A stretch of DNA of 64,000 nt from Liolophura sinensis (taxonomy: Eukaryota > Mollusca > Polyplacophora > Chitonida > Chitonidae), in the NCBI RefSeq assembly GCF_032854445.1, contig NC_088296.1, positions 22,123,853 through 22,187,852 on the forward strand, read 5' to 3'. The translations under genes were made by a program, and so were the position numbers. The notes below the pieces were generated by a model. It worked only from the letters and a program-made list of their open reading frames with translations. It did not search any database and was not told where the DNA came from. Position 1 is the first letter of the stretch. Each line of letters opens with the position of its first letter. Below are positions 44,720-58,600 of this stretch, in pieces.

Positions 44720-44960
44720 GAAATTCCTCTGCACTACGTCACAGTTTCACTTCACAGCACTGCAGTTCTTGTGTACTGTGTCACAGCTTTGCGCTATGAC
44801 ACACAGTTCCTGTATACTATGTTGCAATATTACACTATGATACTGCAGTTCTTGTGTACTACGTCACTCTTCTACTCTGACTCTTCATTCTTGTGAACTA
44901 CGTCACAGCTTTCATCTGCGTCTCAACACTATAACACTGCACTGTGCATTAGGTCACGGC
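44720..44960. repeat. Loose 43-bp repeat with CRE-like sites
   Basis: Five to six diverged copies of a unit with CAGTTCTTGTGTACTACGTC and TCAC. Several copies contain TACGTCAC, close to a cAMP-response-element core (TGACGTCA). It lies about 1.5 kb beyond the RNF111 stop, possibly in its 3' flank. Confidence 0.55.
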
Positions 44961-46476
44961 TTTATGATCAGGGTTCCACGACTAAAAAATGCCCAATTTT
45001 CACAGGACGAGATTAAAGCATTATCAATTATAACAGCTTTGTTTATGACTGGAATTCCACTGACATAATGCTTAGACTTAAATCAACCAATAAAATAAAA
45101 CAAAATGTCATACAACATGTCATTTTACATTTGTACAGGTAAAATGAGAGTTATCAGGACCCTTGTGCGGCCTGTGATGTCTACCCTGTTCTACTCTGTA
45201 ATTCTTCAACCGTCTTGCATATTTACAAGATGTTAATCCAGGCAAAGTTTGAGGTTATTATTCTGTATACACTGTTAAAATTATACTTTTCGGTAAAGCC
45301 CTGCAATTTGCCAACCAAACCTATGTAGTCTTCTCTTCAAAATGAAATTAAAAAGGAGCATAAATTTCTTTTAAGTTGCCATTCCATCTGTGAATAAGGT
45401 TGAGCAGTTAGGTGTAATTACACAGAAGTAACTGAAGTAGACACTATTAGCTACAAACACCAGTTCTGGGCAAGTACTTATAAAAAGGAAGAAAAAAAAA
45501 ATGTTCTTTTTCCTGACATAACTTGTTTAACAAATAAACATATAAAAAATTCCTGCCACAGCATCAAAAATTTTTTTATATATTTTATAGCACCTAACTG
45601 TAACTCTTTAAATCTGCACCTACAGGAAAGAAAACTTGAACAGCTGCCCTAAATGACTTAAAATTTCGCACACAAAAGTGCATTTTTAGAGGCAGATAAA
45701 TGTCACAAACTATTATTTTTGGTACTGACACAATTCTCCAACAGAATATCATCCCAGGTTCCAAGCAAACCTCAAAACACCTTTCTAAAATCATTAGACC
45801 TCTCCGAATCAGGAAAAATGGGCAAGTTAGTCATGGATGAAATTTAAGGTCAATAAGCGTATTTGTTGACAAATGAACCTCTGGCCCACTTACTGTAATG
45901 TGACACAACCCTAACCACTACTCACCATTCCTACTGTTAATAGCATTGGCAGATCATCAATTCACAAGTAAATAACAGCCAGTAGAGTTTAGAGTAATGC
46001 CCCAATAAAATGGCAATGACCCTCCTTGCTCTAACATTTCACACAGGAATTCCTAGAACTTCCTGTGAAAAGTCACTTAATATTCTCAGTAAATTCCCTG
46101 TTTCCTCCCTTTCTAAAGCTGTGAGCTAGAAATCAGCAGAAATCTACTAGTATATGTTTATGAGTTTCCTGCCACCAGAAAAACGTGTTGAAAATCTAAT
46201 ATAGATGGCAAAAAAAAGAAAACAAAAATAGCCCACACCTGGTGATACCTCGAAGCTGTTCCAGACTCTAGGCATGCAGGTCACACAAGACTAAGTTACA
46301 CAGTCAAAAAAAGTCCTTTCTTAACTCCCTTTTTAGAAAGCTACATTCCCCCCCCTCATTGGTCGTTAATACATGAACAATGTATATAGAAACAGATAGA
46401 CAAGCTTCTGCTACAATAAATATAACACGACTATGATTATATCAGTTATTAATTCAGGAAAATTATAGAATATGGG

Positions 46477-46603
46477 TTATTCCGCTCCCAGTTGACCTTT
46501 TGACCCTGCTTCTATGTCAACCCGACAAATCGGACACTTCTTATTCGTGGCCAGCCATTGGTCGACACACTCAATGTGGAAGAGGTGCATACAGGGCAGG
46601 CGT
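46477..46603 (-). CDS. RNF111: RNF111 last exon: C-terminal half of RING-H2
   Basis: Encodes [20 protein letters not shown], then [12 protein letters not shown] and a short tail (GSKGQLGAE). It holds zinc ligands C3, H4, H5, C6, C7 and C8. The ring starts in the previous exon (C1, C2). The RING is C-terminal, as in Arkadia, RNF165 and RNF44-type ligases. Confidence 0.95.
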
Positions 46604-49600
46604 CTGGAAACAAAGTGTAGAAAACAGGAGAAATCAGTTTTACAATGCTTTACGATGAGAAACAATTTGATTTAGCTATGTATTTACTGGATTCGTATTT
46701 TACGTTGTACTCAGGAGTATTTCACTTACTGTAAACCTTCAACCTTTTCAACCACTTCTGCACTTTTTTCAGTGAAATTTATGCATACAGCTGTTATCAA
46801 AATGAGGCTAAAAATGATTTTTCTGTATCAATAAAGAAGCAAGCTTCATAAAACTGCAAATTATTACTCTACACACTATAGTTCTTTCAAAATACCGGTT
46901 AAAGTGGCTTTGAAATGGTTGAAGAGTTAGGGATTACGACGGCGACTAATGAAATCGTGGGAGGATTCTAGGGGAAACTGACGACCATCCACAAGTTGCT
47001 GACAAAATTCCCCAGATATCACCAGAGAGGAAGCCAGCATGAGCTGAACTCACAGCGTACGAGTTATAGTACGGCGGCACTGAGAGGTTCCTGGATCATT
47101 GTTCCGCGATGACGCACTAACCACTCGATTGTGGAGTCCACCATATGTCTCTTAGCTACATACGTCGCCATTATAGTTACAATCACTTCCTATAATCAGA
47201 TCTCAAAATTCTAGTAAATCCTCAATTCACACACTGGTTGATTTCTCTGTTTTGCTTATCACAGTAAAACAGAAACACTATAACGGCCCTCACCTTTTCT
47301 GTTTCTTAAGACATGTGTAAAGACAAAGTGTAAGAAATGTACACGTATAAAAACATTACCACAATATGCACACGGGAATTAAACCGTCAAAACCCATGCA
47401 TTAAAGACAGATCTACTTGTCATTGTAATCATAAGCAGCACAAACAAGGGAGATAACCCACCTGACATCTTCCTCTTCTTCAAACTCACAGAGACAAATG
47501 GTGCACTTTTCCAGCTGGTTCCCATCATCTTCTACATCACACACACGTTTTACCTGTACAGGGGAGAAACACAAACCTTAGCATCACTTTTCTCTGTGTT
47601 TAGAATTCTTAGTAATGTTATGCAAGAGAGTTCAAAAACGTCTAGACATTTGGAATACTTTATTTCACCTAGTTTAGTATTTCTCAAGTCACATTTTATA
47701 TAAATTTGACTGATATCAATTATAAATTTATCACCCTCTTGTCATTAACACAATATTCAAGAATTTACAGATAGCATCAGTTTTATGGGTTTAAGGTTGA
47801 GGGTGGAAACTGGAGTGCCTGGGGGTAAACCACTCCTCTTTGGCAAGTAACTGACAAACTTTTCCATGTACTTTGTGTCATAAATCTTAGAGAATAAAGC
47901 CAGTTCACTGCATCATCTTTAATTTACTATACCTTGTCAAAGTTTTAGTATAGCTTGTTGAAGTTTTAATATACCTTGTCATGGATTAGGTCTTACCTTT
48001 TTGTATTTATGCGGGAAGGTATTGTTCTCTATAGTGTTTTGGCTAGCCCCACGATTAACATTCCCTAATCTCTCTTCCAGTGACAACAGCTCCTGTAAAA
48101 CAAAAGTGATTTATTTTACTTATTAAATCAATTAATTGGCTCGACTTATTTAGCAAAAAACAAGATTATGAAGAAGTAGCACAAAGAAAACCAAAACTAC
48201 CAGCATGGTAATGTAAAGAAATTCACCTGTTCACTGTAAATTCACCTGTATACTGTAAATTCACCTGTATACTTTAAATTCACCTGTGTAAATGTAAATC
48301 ATGCATAATTTCATGGAACTGATAACCCTGGCCTGTACAAAGTTTTACAAAAAAAAAAAAAAAAAAAAAAAAAAACACTAAGTAAAATCGCATGCCGTTA
48401 ATAGTAAGAGACATATAACTGTACATCCACAGAATCTCTCTTTTGTTCTTTCCTGCAATTTGTAAAACAGGGCAATTTTATAGTTGGTGCAAAATACCAT
48501 AATATTACAGACAATTTACTGATTATTCCTTTATTTTAAGGGATGTAGAATTGACGCTGACTGCAGGGTTCATACTCCCAACACAGAAGTTTTTCAAGAC
48601 ATTCTTGAGGGTTAATTTGACACTTTTCAAGACGTTAGTATTGGACTATTTCCACTTCAACTTGAGACTTGGTTTGTTTTTACCCTGAGGATGGCATTGC
48701 AGGGCAGCCTCACCCATATCCAAGTCTTTCTCACACACACACCACACATTGCTTACTTTTTTCTACATGTTTGCATAGCCAGTCTTTATACTTTGGATTT
48801 TCAAGCCAGTTGTCATTGAAGACACACACCATTATTCAACTTTATGTCGAAGCGGGCCATGCGTAGTCTAGTTAGCCTATACAGATGACACACGACTTCA
48901 AAAGCCGGCAAAAAAGTACAGTCAGAACATCATTCGAAACTTCCGCAGACAAACGCATACTTTGCGACGACTTCGATGCATCAGTAGTTAGTAGGCTTAT
49001 ATATCACACCGTCACTCAAACGATCTGGATACACTTTTCAATAATTATCTATGACCATCTTTTCATTCTCGATAGATGTCTACATGATGATAAATGTTTG
49101 AAAGAGACAATGATGCTAGTACAGTACCGAATATCAGAGATTTTTGAAAAAGACACCCACAAGCTGTGCCGAACACTTTGACTGGTACCTTGCGTAGACG
49201 GAGGCCACAGCAGTGACCACAAATTTCGTGGTCTTGTCTGCATTACGTATTTTTTTTTACAACAACAAAAAAACATATTTCTGTCTCAAATATAGAATTA
49301 AAAACAAAAAATGCACACATCACAAATGCTAATTATCCCCACCTTTTCAAGGTAGTTTTTGTGTTTTCAAGGCTACTCAAGGCCTTGATTCCTTTTTGTT
49401 GTTTTTGTTTTCAAGGCTTTTCAAGGTTTTTGAGACAGGAGGCGAACCTCCTGTTTTTTTTTTTTTTGAAACTATAGGGAGTGAGATTTGGTTTACCCGC
49501 ATGATGACACGTAAGAGTTGAGATGAACTCAATCAAACGTTTGAGAATGGCTTCTTATTTTTTTTCGTCTTTCCTTCATTTAATAATGTTGATTTAGCAC

Positions 49601-52600
49601 CTGTGATGTCATTGTTGCAGTATTACTTCCACGCGTGTGTCTGGCTTCGTCAGCAGTGCAGAAGAAATTTTCCTCACTGTGACAGGTATACCTCATAAAG
49701 CGATTAATGTTTGTGCACTTTTAAATGCTGATAACTTTAATCAGATTACTGAACGACTATAAAGCGAGGTGTGAAACTGTAGGGAGTGAGATTTGGTCTA
49801 CCCGCATGATGACACGTAGGAGTTGAGATGAACTCAATCAAACGTTTGAGAATGGTTTCTTAATTTTTTTTCGTCTTTCCTTCATTTAATAATGTTGATT
49901 TAGTATGATATACATTGAAATGGCGAACATTAGTTAGTGATCGGACGGACAGCTACTCATCAATATGAAAGCATTTGACAGAACACATTTTGCATCGAAA
50001 AAATTTTGTTCAATGTCAAAACCATGAAATGTAAGATAGACTGTAGAATTATATACTGTAGTCGTAAATTCCAGATCCCAAGGTCATTTCATTATAGCGC
50101 GAGGTAGCTGATGATATGCTCAGGGACCTGTCCCAAGGCGGCAGGCTACACTGTATCACCTGTAGCTACACGCTGGTCACCGTGATCACAACTGTGACCT
50201 CTCCATACAAGAGTTACATGCCCTCACCTCATAAGTTGGTCTGTGGACCATCATTCTGCCCAGCCTCATCTGCATGTTCCTGGGTAAGTTTGCAAAGGCC
50301 GGGAACGGAGGAAACGGAGGCATCTCCGGCATTGGAGGCTGAAATAAACCACAGAAAAAAAAAAAAAAGACGGTAAGAATGGTTTGGCTATTATTCAGTT
50401 TTGGGGAAAATTTTGTGTGCATTCATTTTGTTGGCCTCGAGATCAAGTTCAGCAACCAGCTTTAATATTACGCACGTTGAGTTTTGGCAAATTTAGCAAA
50501 ATGTAAATTCTCCGTATGAGCTTGGTTTACTTATATGCAACTTTGAGGCAACATGCTTTGTCAGTCTATTAACAGCAGGTGATACATACATGTATGATAA
50601 ACGGCCTAAAATTCTGTCATGACTATGCTGCACGTTCTGCCTGATTCCGACAGTTTTATTGATCTTATAAAAATGTTTTGAGTTCAGATAAGATAATATC
50701 CAACAGGAAAACCAAGAGTGAAGTTTGTTGCCTCTAAAACCAAGAGCTAAATCTGTTGCCTCTAAAGACAATGGTAAAAATTTTATTGCCTCTAAAACCA
50801 AGAGTGAAGTTTGTTGCCTCTAAAACCAAGACTTAAATTTATTGCCCCTAATGACAACAGTAAAAAGTTTATTGCCTCTAAAACCAAACTTTTTTGAACC
50901 TAAAAGTGGACTTGCGTGGGCCAATTTTTAGGCCATTTACCATATTGTGACCAAACTCTGATGACTTACCATTCCTGCAGCTACATTAATATGCATTCCC
51001 GCCCCTGGGATAGGGTAATGATGCAGCCTGGGAGGTCCGTGGTGGTAGTGATGGAGGTGATGATGAAGATGCTGGTGCTGAGGAGGTGTGGGTCCTGCAA
51101 CCTGAGCTTGACTGCAATGTGAAAAAGAATAAAGAGATGCTGGCAATGTAGGCAAATGTAAACAATGACAGGTTTTTTTTTCCTAACAGTTACTCATTTT
51201 GCTAGATACTGAGTTCTATTGAGCTAACAAATGTGTTTTGAGGCTTTTTTGGAATGTATGATGTGGAAAAAAAATGCAAGTTTTAGCATCAACAGTAATA
51301 TTTTATGACTTTAACTTGCCTTGAAATACACACTTTGCTGATGCAAATGACCAACTATTGGTAGGATTAAAGTTCATTATTTAAGTTTAACAATTAATTG
51401 ATAAATGTGATCGATGTGAGTAATTACCTCATGACCTTCATTCGTTTCCTCTAAACTGCACATTATTCAGGTGAGTTTAATTACCTCATGACCTTCATTC
51501 GTTTCCTCTAAACTGCACATTATTCAGGTGAGTTTTAGAATCAATACAGTAATAATGTTAGCAGACTAAAGTGATGAAGTGTCAACCTTACATAATACTT
51601 CATAACCTTCATTTGTCTGTGAAAATGCTCATTTTTAGTCGAATTTCAGGGCAATTAGAGGAGCTGAATAGACAAGGTGTGAAGCCTTACGTTGGTGTAG
51701 TCCTGATGACAACCTCTGCCTGCACCGCTGGTGCTCCTGTGGATCCGGTCAGGTCCGTGGACATGTGCGCCCTCATGCCTGCACCATCAATCACGTGAGG
51801 CTGTGGAGGGTGCATGGCAGCCGTCGTGGACGGGAAGGGCTCCGGGTGGCGGAACACACCCACAGGAGGTTCCAGGCGATGGTGACGCAGTTCCTGAACG
51901 TTGGGGTGGTGCGGGAAGAGGCGCTGATGCTGTAACGTGGGCGGCGCGGCTGGTGCGGGTGGCATAGGGAGAGTCGCCGGGTGGTAGTGGTGGTGGTGGA
52001 TGTGTGCCTGGGGCGGGTGGCCGTGAGGATTGCCGTAGTGAAGCCGGTTGTGGTTACAAGCACCTGGCAACAACAACAACAACATGCTCATTACTATGGG
52101 CTGGTGTTTAATGTCATGCTCAGCAATACTTCAGCTTACATGACTACATGACGGAGGTGAAGTACTGTGAAGTACTGTACTTCACCTAAAGTTTGGCCTC
52201 TAAAAATGAATCATAAGTTTATAAAGGCCTTCAAATGATACTTCTGGTGCTGATACTTCTGATGTGAATACTTCTGGTGACGTGAATACTTCTGGTGATG
52301 TGAATACTTCTGGTGCCAATACTTCAGTGCTTTTAGTAAGGAGTGGCAGCACTGTCCATGGAGCGGCAGCACGGTTCATGGAACGGCCATTCATGGAGTT
52401 GCAGCACTGTCCATGGAGTGGCAGCACTGTCCATGGAGCGGCCATCCATGGAGTGGCAGCACTGTTCATGGAGTGGCCATCCATGGAGTGGCAGCACTGT
52501 TCATGGAGTGGCCATCCATGGAGTGGCAGCACTGTCCATGGAGCGGCCATCCATGGAGTGGCAGAGATGTCCATGGAGCGGTCATCCATGGATTGGCAGC

Positions 52601-55600
52601 ACTGTCCATGGAGAGGCCATCCATGGAGTGGCAGCGCTGTCCATGGAGTGGCAGCGCTGTTCATGGAACTGCCATCCATGGAGTGGCAGCACTGTTCATG
52701 GAACTGCCATCCATGGAGTGGCAGCACTGTTCATAGATCGGCCATCCATGGAGTGGCAGAGATGCCCATGGAGCGGTCATCCATGGAGTGGCAGCACTGT
52801 TATAAATCATAAGCATATAAAGGCCTTCAAATGATACTTCTGGTGCCAATACATACATGTAAGTGCTTCTAGTAAGGAATTAATCAAACTTAAACGGTAC
52901 ATGAATTAATGAGAAACATCAAAACATGTCATAGGAAAGTGCTGAACTTTAAGTGAAATAGAGTACATGGGGGTTGGAGGTGGGGGGAAACGAATATTCA
53001 TGAATTCAACAGCATGATAACTAACAACATGACTGGTCAAGGCCATTAAAGTCACAACAAGCCTGCATTTGGAGCTGTGTAAACCTGACACAACCAGAGC
53101 ATCAGCATGAATAACACTGTCAACGTTTGTAACAGGTTATTGTATTTATTTATTTATTTGATTGGTGTTTTACGCCGTACTCGAGAATATTTCACTTACA
53201 CGACGACGGCCAGCATTATGGTGGGAGGAAAAACAGGGCAGAGCCCAGTGGAAACCCACGACCATCTGCAGGTTGCTGTCAGACCTTCCCACTTACGGCC
53301 GGGGAGGAAGCCAGCATGAGCTGGTGTTGAACTCACAGCGACCACATTGGTGAGAGACTCCTGCGTCATTACGCTGCGCTAACGTGCTAACCAACTGAGC
53401 CACGGAGGCCCCAACAGGTTATTGTAAGATAATTTTCCTTCAATACACATACAAATTAGACAAGATATATTAACAAGTACTTGCAACGGAAAACAAGCTG
53501 AAGCCTGCAATGATTTGACAAGATGAAACATGGAGTGGCAGCACTGTCCATGGAGCGGCCATCCATGGAGAGGCAGCGCTGTTTGTGGAGCGGCCATCCA
53601 TGGAGTGGCAGCGCTGCCCATGGAGCGGCCGTCCATGGAGTGGCAGTGCTGTCCATGGAGCGACCATACATGGAGTGGCAGCGCTGCCCATGGAGTGGTA
53701 GCACTGTCCATGGAGCGGCCATCCACGGAGTTGCAGCACTGTCCATGGAGCGGCCATCCATGGAGTGGCAGCACTGTCCATGGAGCGGCCATCCATGGAG
53801 TGGCAGCGCTGCCCATGGAGCGGCCTTCCATGGAGTGGCAGCACTGTCCATGGAGCGGCCATCCATGGTGTGGCAGAGATGTCCATGGAGTGGCGGCGCT
53901 GCCCATGGAGCGGCCATCCATGGAGTTGCAGCACTGCCCATGGAGCGGCCATCCACGGAGTTGCAGCACTGTCCATGGAGCGGCAGCACTGCCCATGGAG
54001 CGGCCATCCACGGAGTTGCAGCACTGTCCATGGAGCGGTCATCCATGGAGTTGCAGCACTGCCCATGGAGCGGCCATCCACGGAGTTGCAGCACTGTCCA
54101 TGGAGCGGCCATCCACGGAGTTGCAGCACTGCCCATGGAGCGGCCATCCACGGAGTTGCAGCACTGTCCATGGAGCGGCCATCCATGGAGTGGCAGCACT
54201 GTTCATGGAGTGGCAGCACTGTCCATGGAGCGGCCATCCATGGAGTTGCAGCACTGTTCATGGAGTGGCAGCACTGTCCATGGAGCGGCCATCCATGGAG
54301 TTGCAGCACTGCCCATGGAGTTGCAGCACTGCCCACGGACCGGCCATCCATGGAGCGGCAGTACTGTTCATGGAGTGGCAGCACTGCCCACGGACCGGCC
54401 ATCCATGGAGCGGCAGCACTGTTCGTGTCACATAAACATACAACATATACACACCACAGTGGAACTGTACTTACTCAATCTTCTCCCAAACAATCTGACT
54501 GTCCCCAAGGGTGGTCAAGCCCGTACCCACCCAATCTGCATACGTCTCTTACTAGATGTAAAACATCTCTGTATTAAAATATCCTTGAATGGACAGTCAG
54601 GCACGTAAGTCTCTCCTTCTGACGAATAAGATCATCTTTTATCCCATGTTCCAGGTACTTTTTTGTCTGCTGGGTTGTACAAGTGCGTGTATGCTGGAGT
54701 TACTCCTCTAAATTTCCTTACAGATGAACAGTGGGGAGTGAAAGTGCTGCTGTTGTTGTTGTTCATGGTGTTATGCCATATTCTACATTACTTCAATCAT
54801 GACTTTCTTACTGGTAAGTTTCCTTTTTTTTTTTTTTTGGTTTTTTTTTCAATATATATATACCCAGATGCCTCAACTTTCCGCATATGAAAGAGCAACT
54901 TGCAGTGTAATTTATGCACATTTTTAATTTGATTTTGGAGACAAAACTTCATTAGTTAGACTATGCGTGATAATCTGTAATACCTTTCCAGCACGACCCA
55001 TTATGGGTTACCGTACATGTGTGTAAGCTTGAGAACACCTACAATATATTAACATTGAAAAAGTTCATGGACAACCCTGGTTAGATAAGTGGGTAGTGAT
55101 ACTCACCTGCAGAGCACATGGAGGGGTGGGCGTGAGTGTGTGGATGGGTGTGGGCATGGGGAGCGATGATGTGGAAGCCACACGGGGTCGGGTCGTGTGG
55201 GGTATGGAACGCACAACCCTGTGGCGGAATCCTCTCCCCACATCCTCCAGCAGACTGACCGTGGTGCTGTCAACAACACAAAACCGATTATTTCATTATG
55301 TGCATTACATGTGAGAAAGTCTGTCAATAACGTGTCAAAGGTCAGTTGTTTTTACTCTAATTATGTCCGTCCATAAAACTTACAACTATAACAAAAGTGA
55401 AAAATACTTATACATGATGCTAACCCACTCCAGGAGACATAGCTCCGATTGGTCAAAGTTTTGACAGGCTACAATTATCTTTCCACATGGGCCAATTTCT
55501 TAAAAATGACACCACCCTTTGGGGGCGTTTAAGATCCACAGGGAATTTAAACTTGCCTATCTTTACTTAAGTGCATGTACTTTAATGTGAATTTATAGGT

Positions 55601-58600
55601 GATTTTACACCGTAATCATTTATTTATTTATTTATTTAATTTACTGCTTTTTTAAGCCAAACTCAACAATATTTCACTTATACAACCGAGCAGAGTCTAG
55701 GGGAAACTCAAAACCCTGTAACCATTTTAACATTAAAACACACAAGTTAGCCTGGTGGAGAAACGTACAAGCAGTCCAGCATTGCCATGACTACAGGAAG
55801 GAGTGTGGCTGGAGCAGTGAGAGTTGCGATCCGGCATCCTGCAGGCCTGAGAGTGAGGCTGTGTGGGATGGAAATGGTTCATATGGGCCGGGGGAGGCTC
55901 CAGAAACTGGGGATGTAAGAACGCCGGGGAGGCAGGGATGCGGAGAGGGCTGAGGGGCGGTGGTACCGCACAGGGTGGAGTCTTCACAGAACACGCCCCC
56001 CGGTCTGAGGAAGAGAGTGTGTGGGTGCTGGTCGGTTGTGGGAACAGCGTGTGGATGTGGTCTTCTTGGCTGTTCCGAGAACTGGAAGCATTGTCTGCAA
56101 TGGGAAATTGAATACTTCAACGCATCTGAAGTTGCCATATCTTGTAATTAGATGTAATGAGATGATTTATCATGTTAATATGTTTAACTGGTGTTTCATT
56201 TTATTTCAAAGAATTATAAAGCTTGTGCATGCCACATGTACATGAAGGCAAATTTTCCATGCACCAAAATTATTTAAGAAAGTTACAATGATATTCACAT
56301 GGCAGTTTTGTTCAGTTTCAAAATATTAAAATAACTATTTAACTTGGGAATAGAATCTATGCAGTACATGTATAATGTGCATGTATCTGTAACTTAAGAC
56401 AAATGTAACTTAATCTGAAGTTATACATCTATTCAAAATATTGAACACAGTTATAAAAATATAACTTAAGACAAATGTAACTTAATCTGAAGTTATACAT
56501 CTATTCAAAATATTGAACACAGATAAAAATATTTGATGTTTCCAGCTCTTCAGAGTGATGACCTAAACACAATCGTCCAATATGATTTAAAGGTGTGACA
56601 AGTAAGATTTCATTTATATCATTACAAAACGACAATTAATTTGATAAAATACATGTACAACAATCATTCAACATCTTGGACTCAATTTCAGGACATGAGT
56701 TTTAGTTTGAGCTCTTCTAAACATTTATTTATTTATTTATTTATTTGATTAGTCTTTTATGCCGTACTCAAGAATATTTCACTTATATGATGGCGGCCAG
56801 CATTATGGTGGGAGGAAACCGAGCAGAGCCCGGGTGAAACCCACAACTATCCGCATCTTGCTGGCATACCTTCACATGTATGGCTGGAGAGAAAGCCAAC
56901 ATGGAAAGCTGGGCTTTAACTCACAGCGACAGCACTGGTCATTATGCTGCGCTAACCAACTGAGCCACAAAGGCAGCTCTTAAAAAACAAGTAAATGACC
57001 ACAACTTTTGGCCCCTGTTGAGGTTTGATATTATGAATTGAATCAAAACTTGCTCCGTAGAATCAGCCCCCTGCATGCCCTGGCACTTACCGTCATCTGA
57101 TTCAGTTAAATCCACCACAACAGTGGCTCTTGTTGTGGCTTCGTTTTTCCTCGCAGGCCTGGAAAGAAACATGTACATGTGCCAGTGAGTCAGATGTTGT
57201 GATGTTTCTACTATTACCAATGGACAACACAAATGTGTTGACCACTGAGTCAAATGTTATGTTTCTTTACCATCGACAATGGACAACACAAATGTGTTGA
57301 CCACTGAGTCAAATGTTATGTTTCTTTACCATCGACAATGGACAACATAAATGTGTTGACCACCGAGTCAAATTTTGTTATGTTTCTTTACCATCGACAA
57401 TGGACAACATAAATGTGTTGACCAGCCAGTCAAATGTTATGTTTCTTTACCATCGACAATGGACAACATAAATGTGTTGACCACCGAGTCAAATGTTATG
57501 TTTCTCTACTATTGACAATAGACAACATAAATGTGTTGACCACCGAGTCAAATGTTGTAATGTTTCTCTACCACTGACAATGGACAACATAAATGTGTTG
57601 ACCACCGAGTCAAATGTTGTAATGTTTCTCTACCATTGACAATGGACAACATAAATGTGTTGACCACCGAGTCAAATGTTATGTTTCTCTACCATTGACA
57701 ATAGACAACATAAATGTGTTGACCACCGAGTCAAATGTTGTAATGTTTCTCTACCATTGACAATGGACAACATAAATGTGTTGACCACCGAGTCAAATGT
57801 TGTAATGTTTCTCTACCATTGACAATGGACAACATAAATGTGTTGACCACCGAGTCAAATGTTGTAATGTTTCTCTACCATCGACAATGGACAACATAAA
57901 TGTGTTGACCACCGAGTCAAATGTTGTAGTGTTTCTCTACCATCGACAATGGACAACATAAATGTGTTGACCACTGACTCAAATGTTCTTATGTTTCTCT
58001 ACCATCGACAATGGACAACATAAAAGTGTTGACCACTGACTCAAATGTTGTTATGTTTCTCTACCATCGACAGTGGACAACACAAATGTGTTGACCACTG
58101 AGTGAAATGTTATGTTTCTTTATTGAAATATTCTTGAATATGATGTAAAACATCAATCAAATAAACATATAAATAAATCAACATGGTCATCATTAGGGTT
58201 TCACAATAAGTTAAATTCTGTCAGTGTACATGTGGATAAAAAATCACCTCCAGCAGAGTATCCATTAAACTATCATTTGTGCTATACCTATCATGCATCC
58301 AGGTTATTTTATTTTTTTTTTTATTTTTTTTTATTTTTTTCAAGAAATCAGTACCCATGCAGAGCACCAGCTTTCATGTGCAGTGCTGGTTTTAATTTCT
58401 TCAGTTGATTTTTGCCTTACCTGCTTGGTTCCACCCTAACCACCTCCACATCGCTGTCATCAGACGCAGATGACAGGTGAACGTCAGGTGTCACAGGTGA
58501 GTGGCTACAGCGTGCTGCCTCTCTGGGGATTCGGCGGAACCCAGACAAATCGGAGGAGTCAAACGGCACCTGAGGATGCTGGGAGCCCGAGCTCCCGCAG

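Noticed and set aside
53523-54608. Long open frames (up to 361 codons) on both strands
   Set aside because: They are produced by the stop-free 35-bp repeat and are open in all six frames. They lie in an RNF111 intron whose flanking exons join in phase without them.
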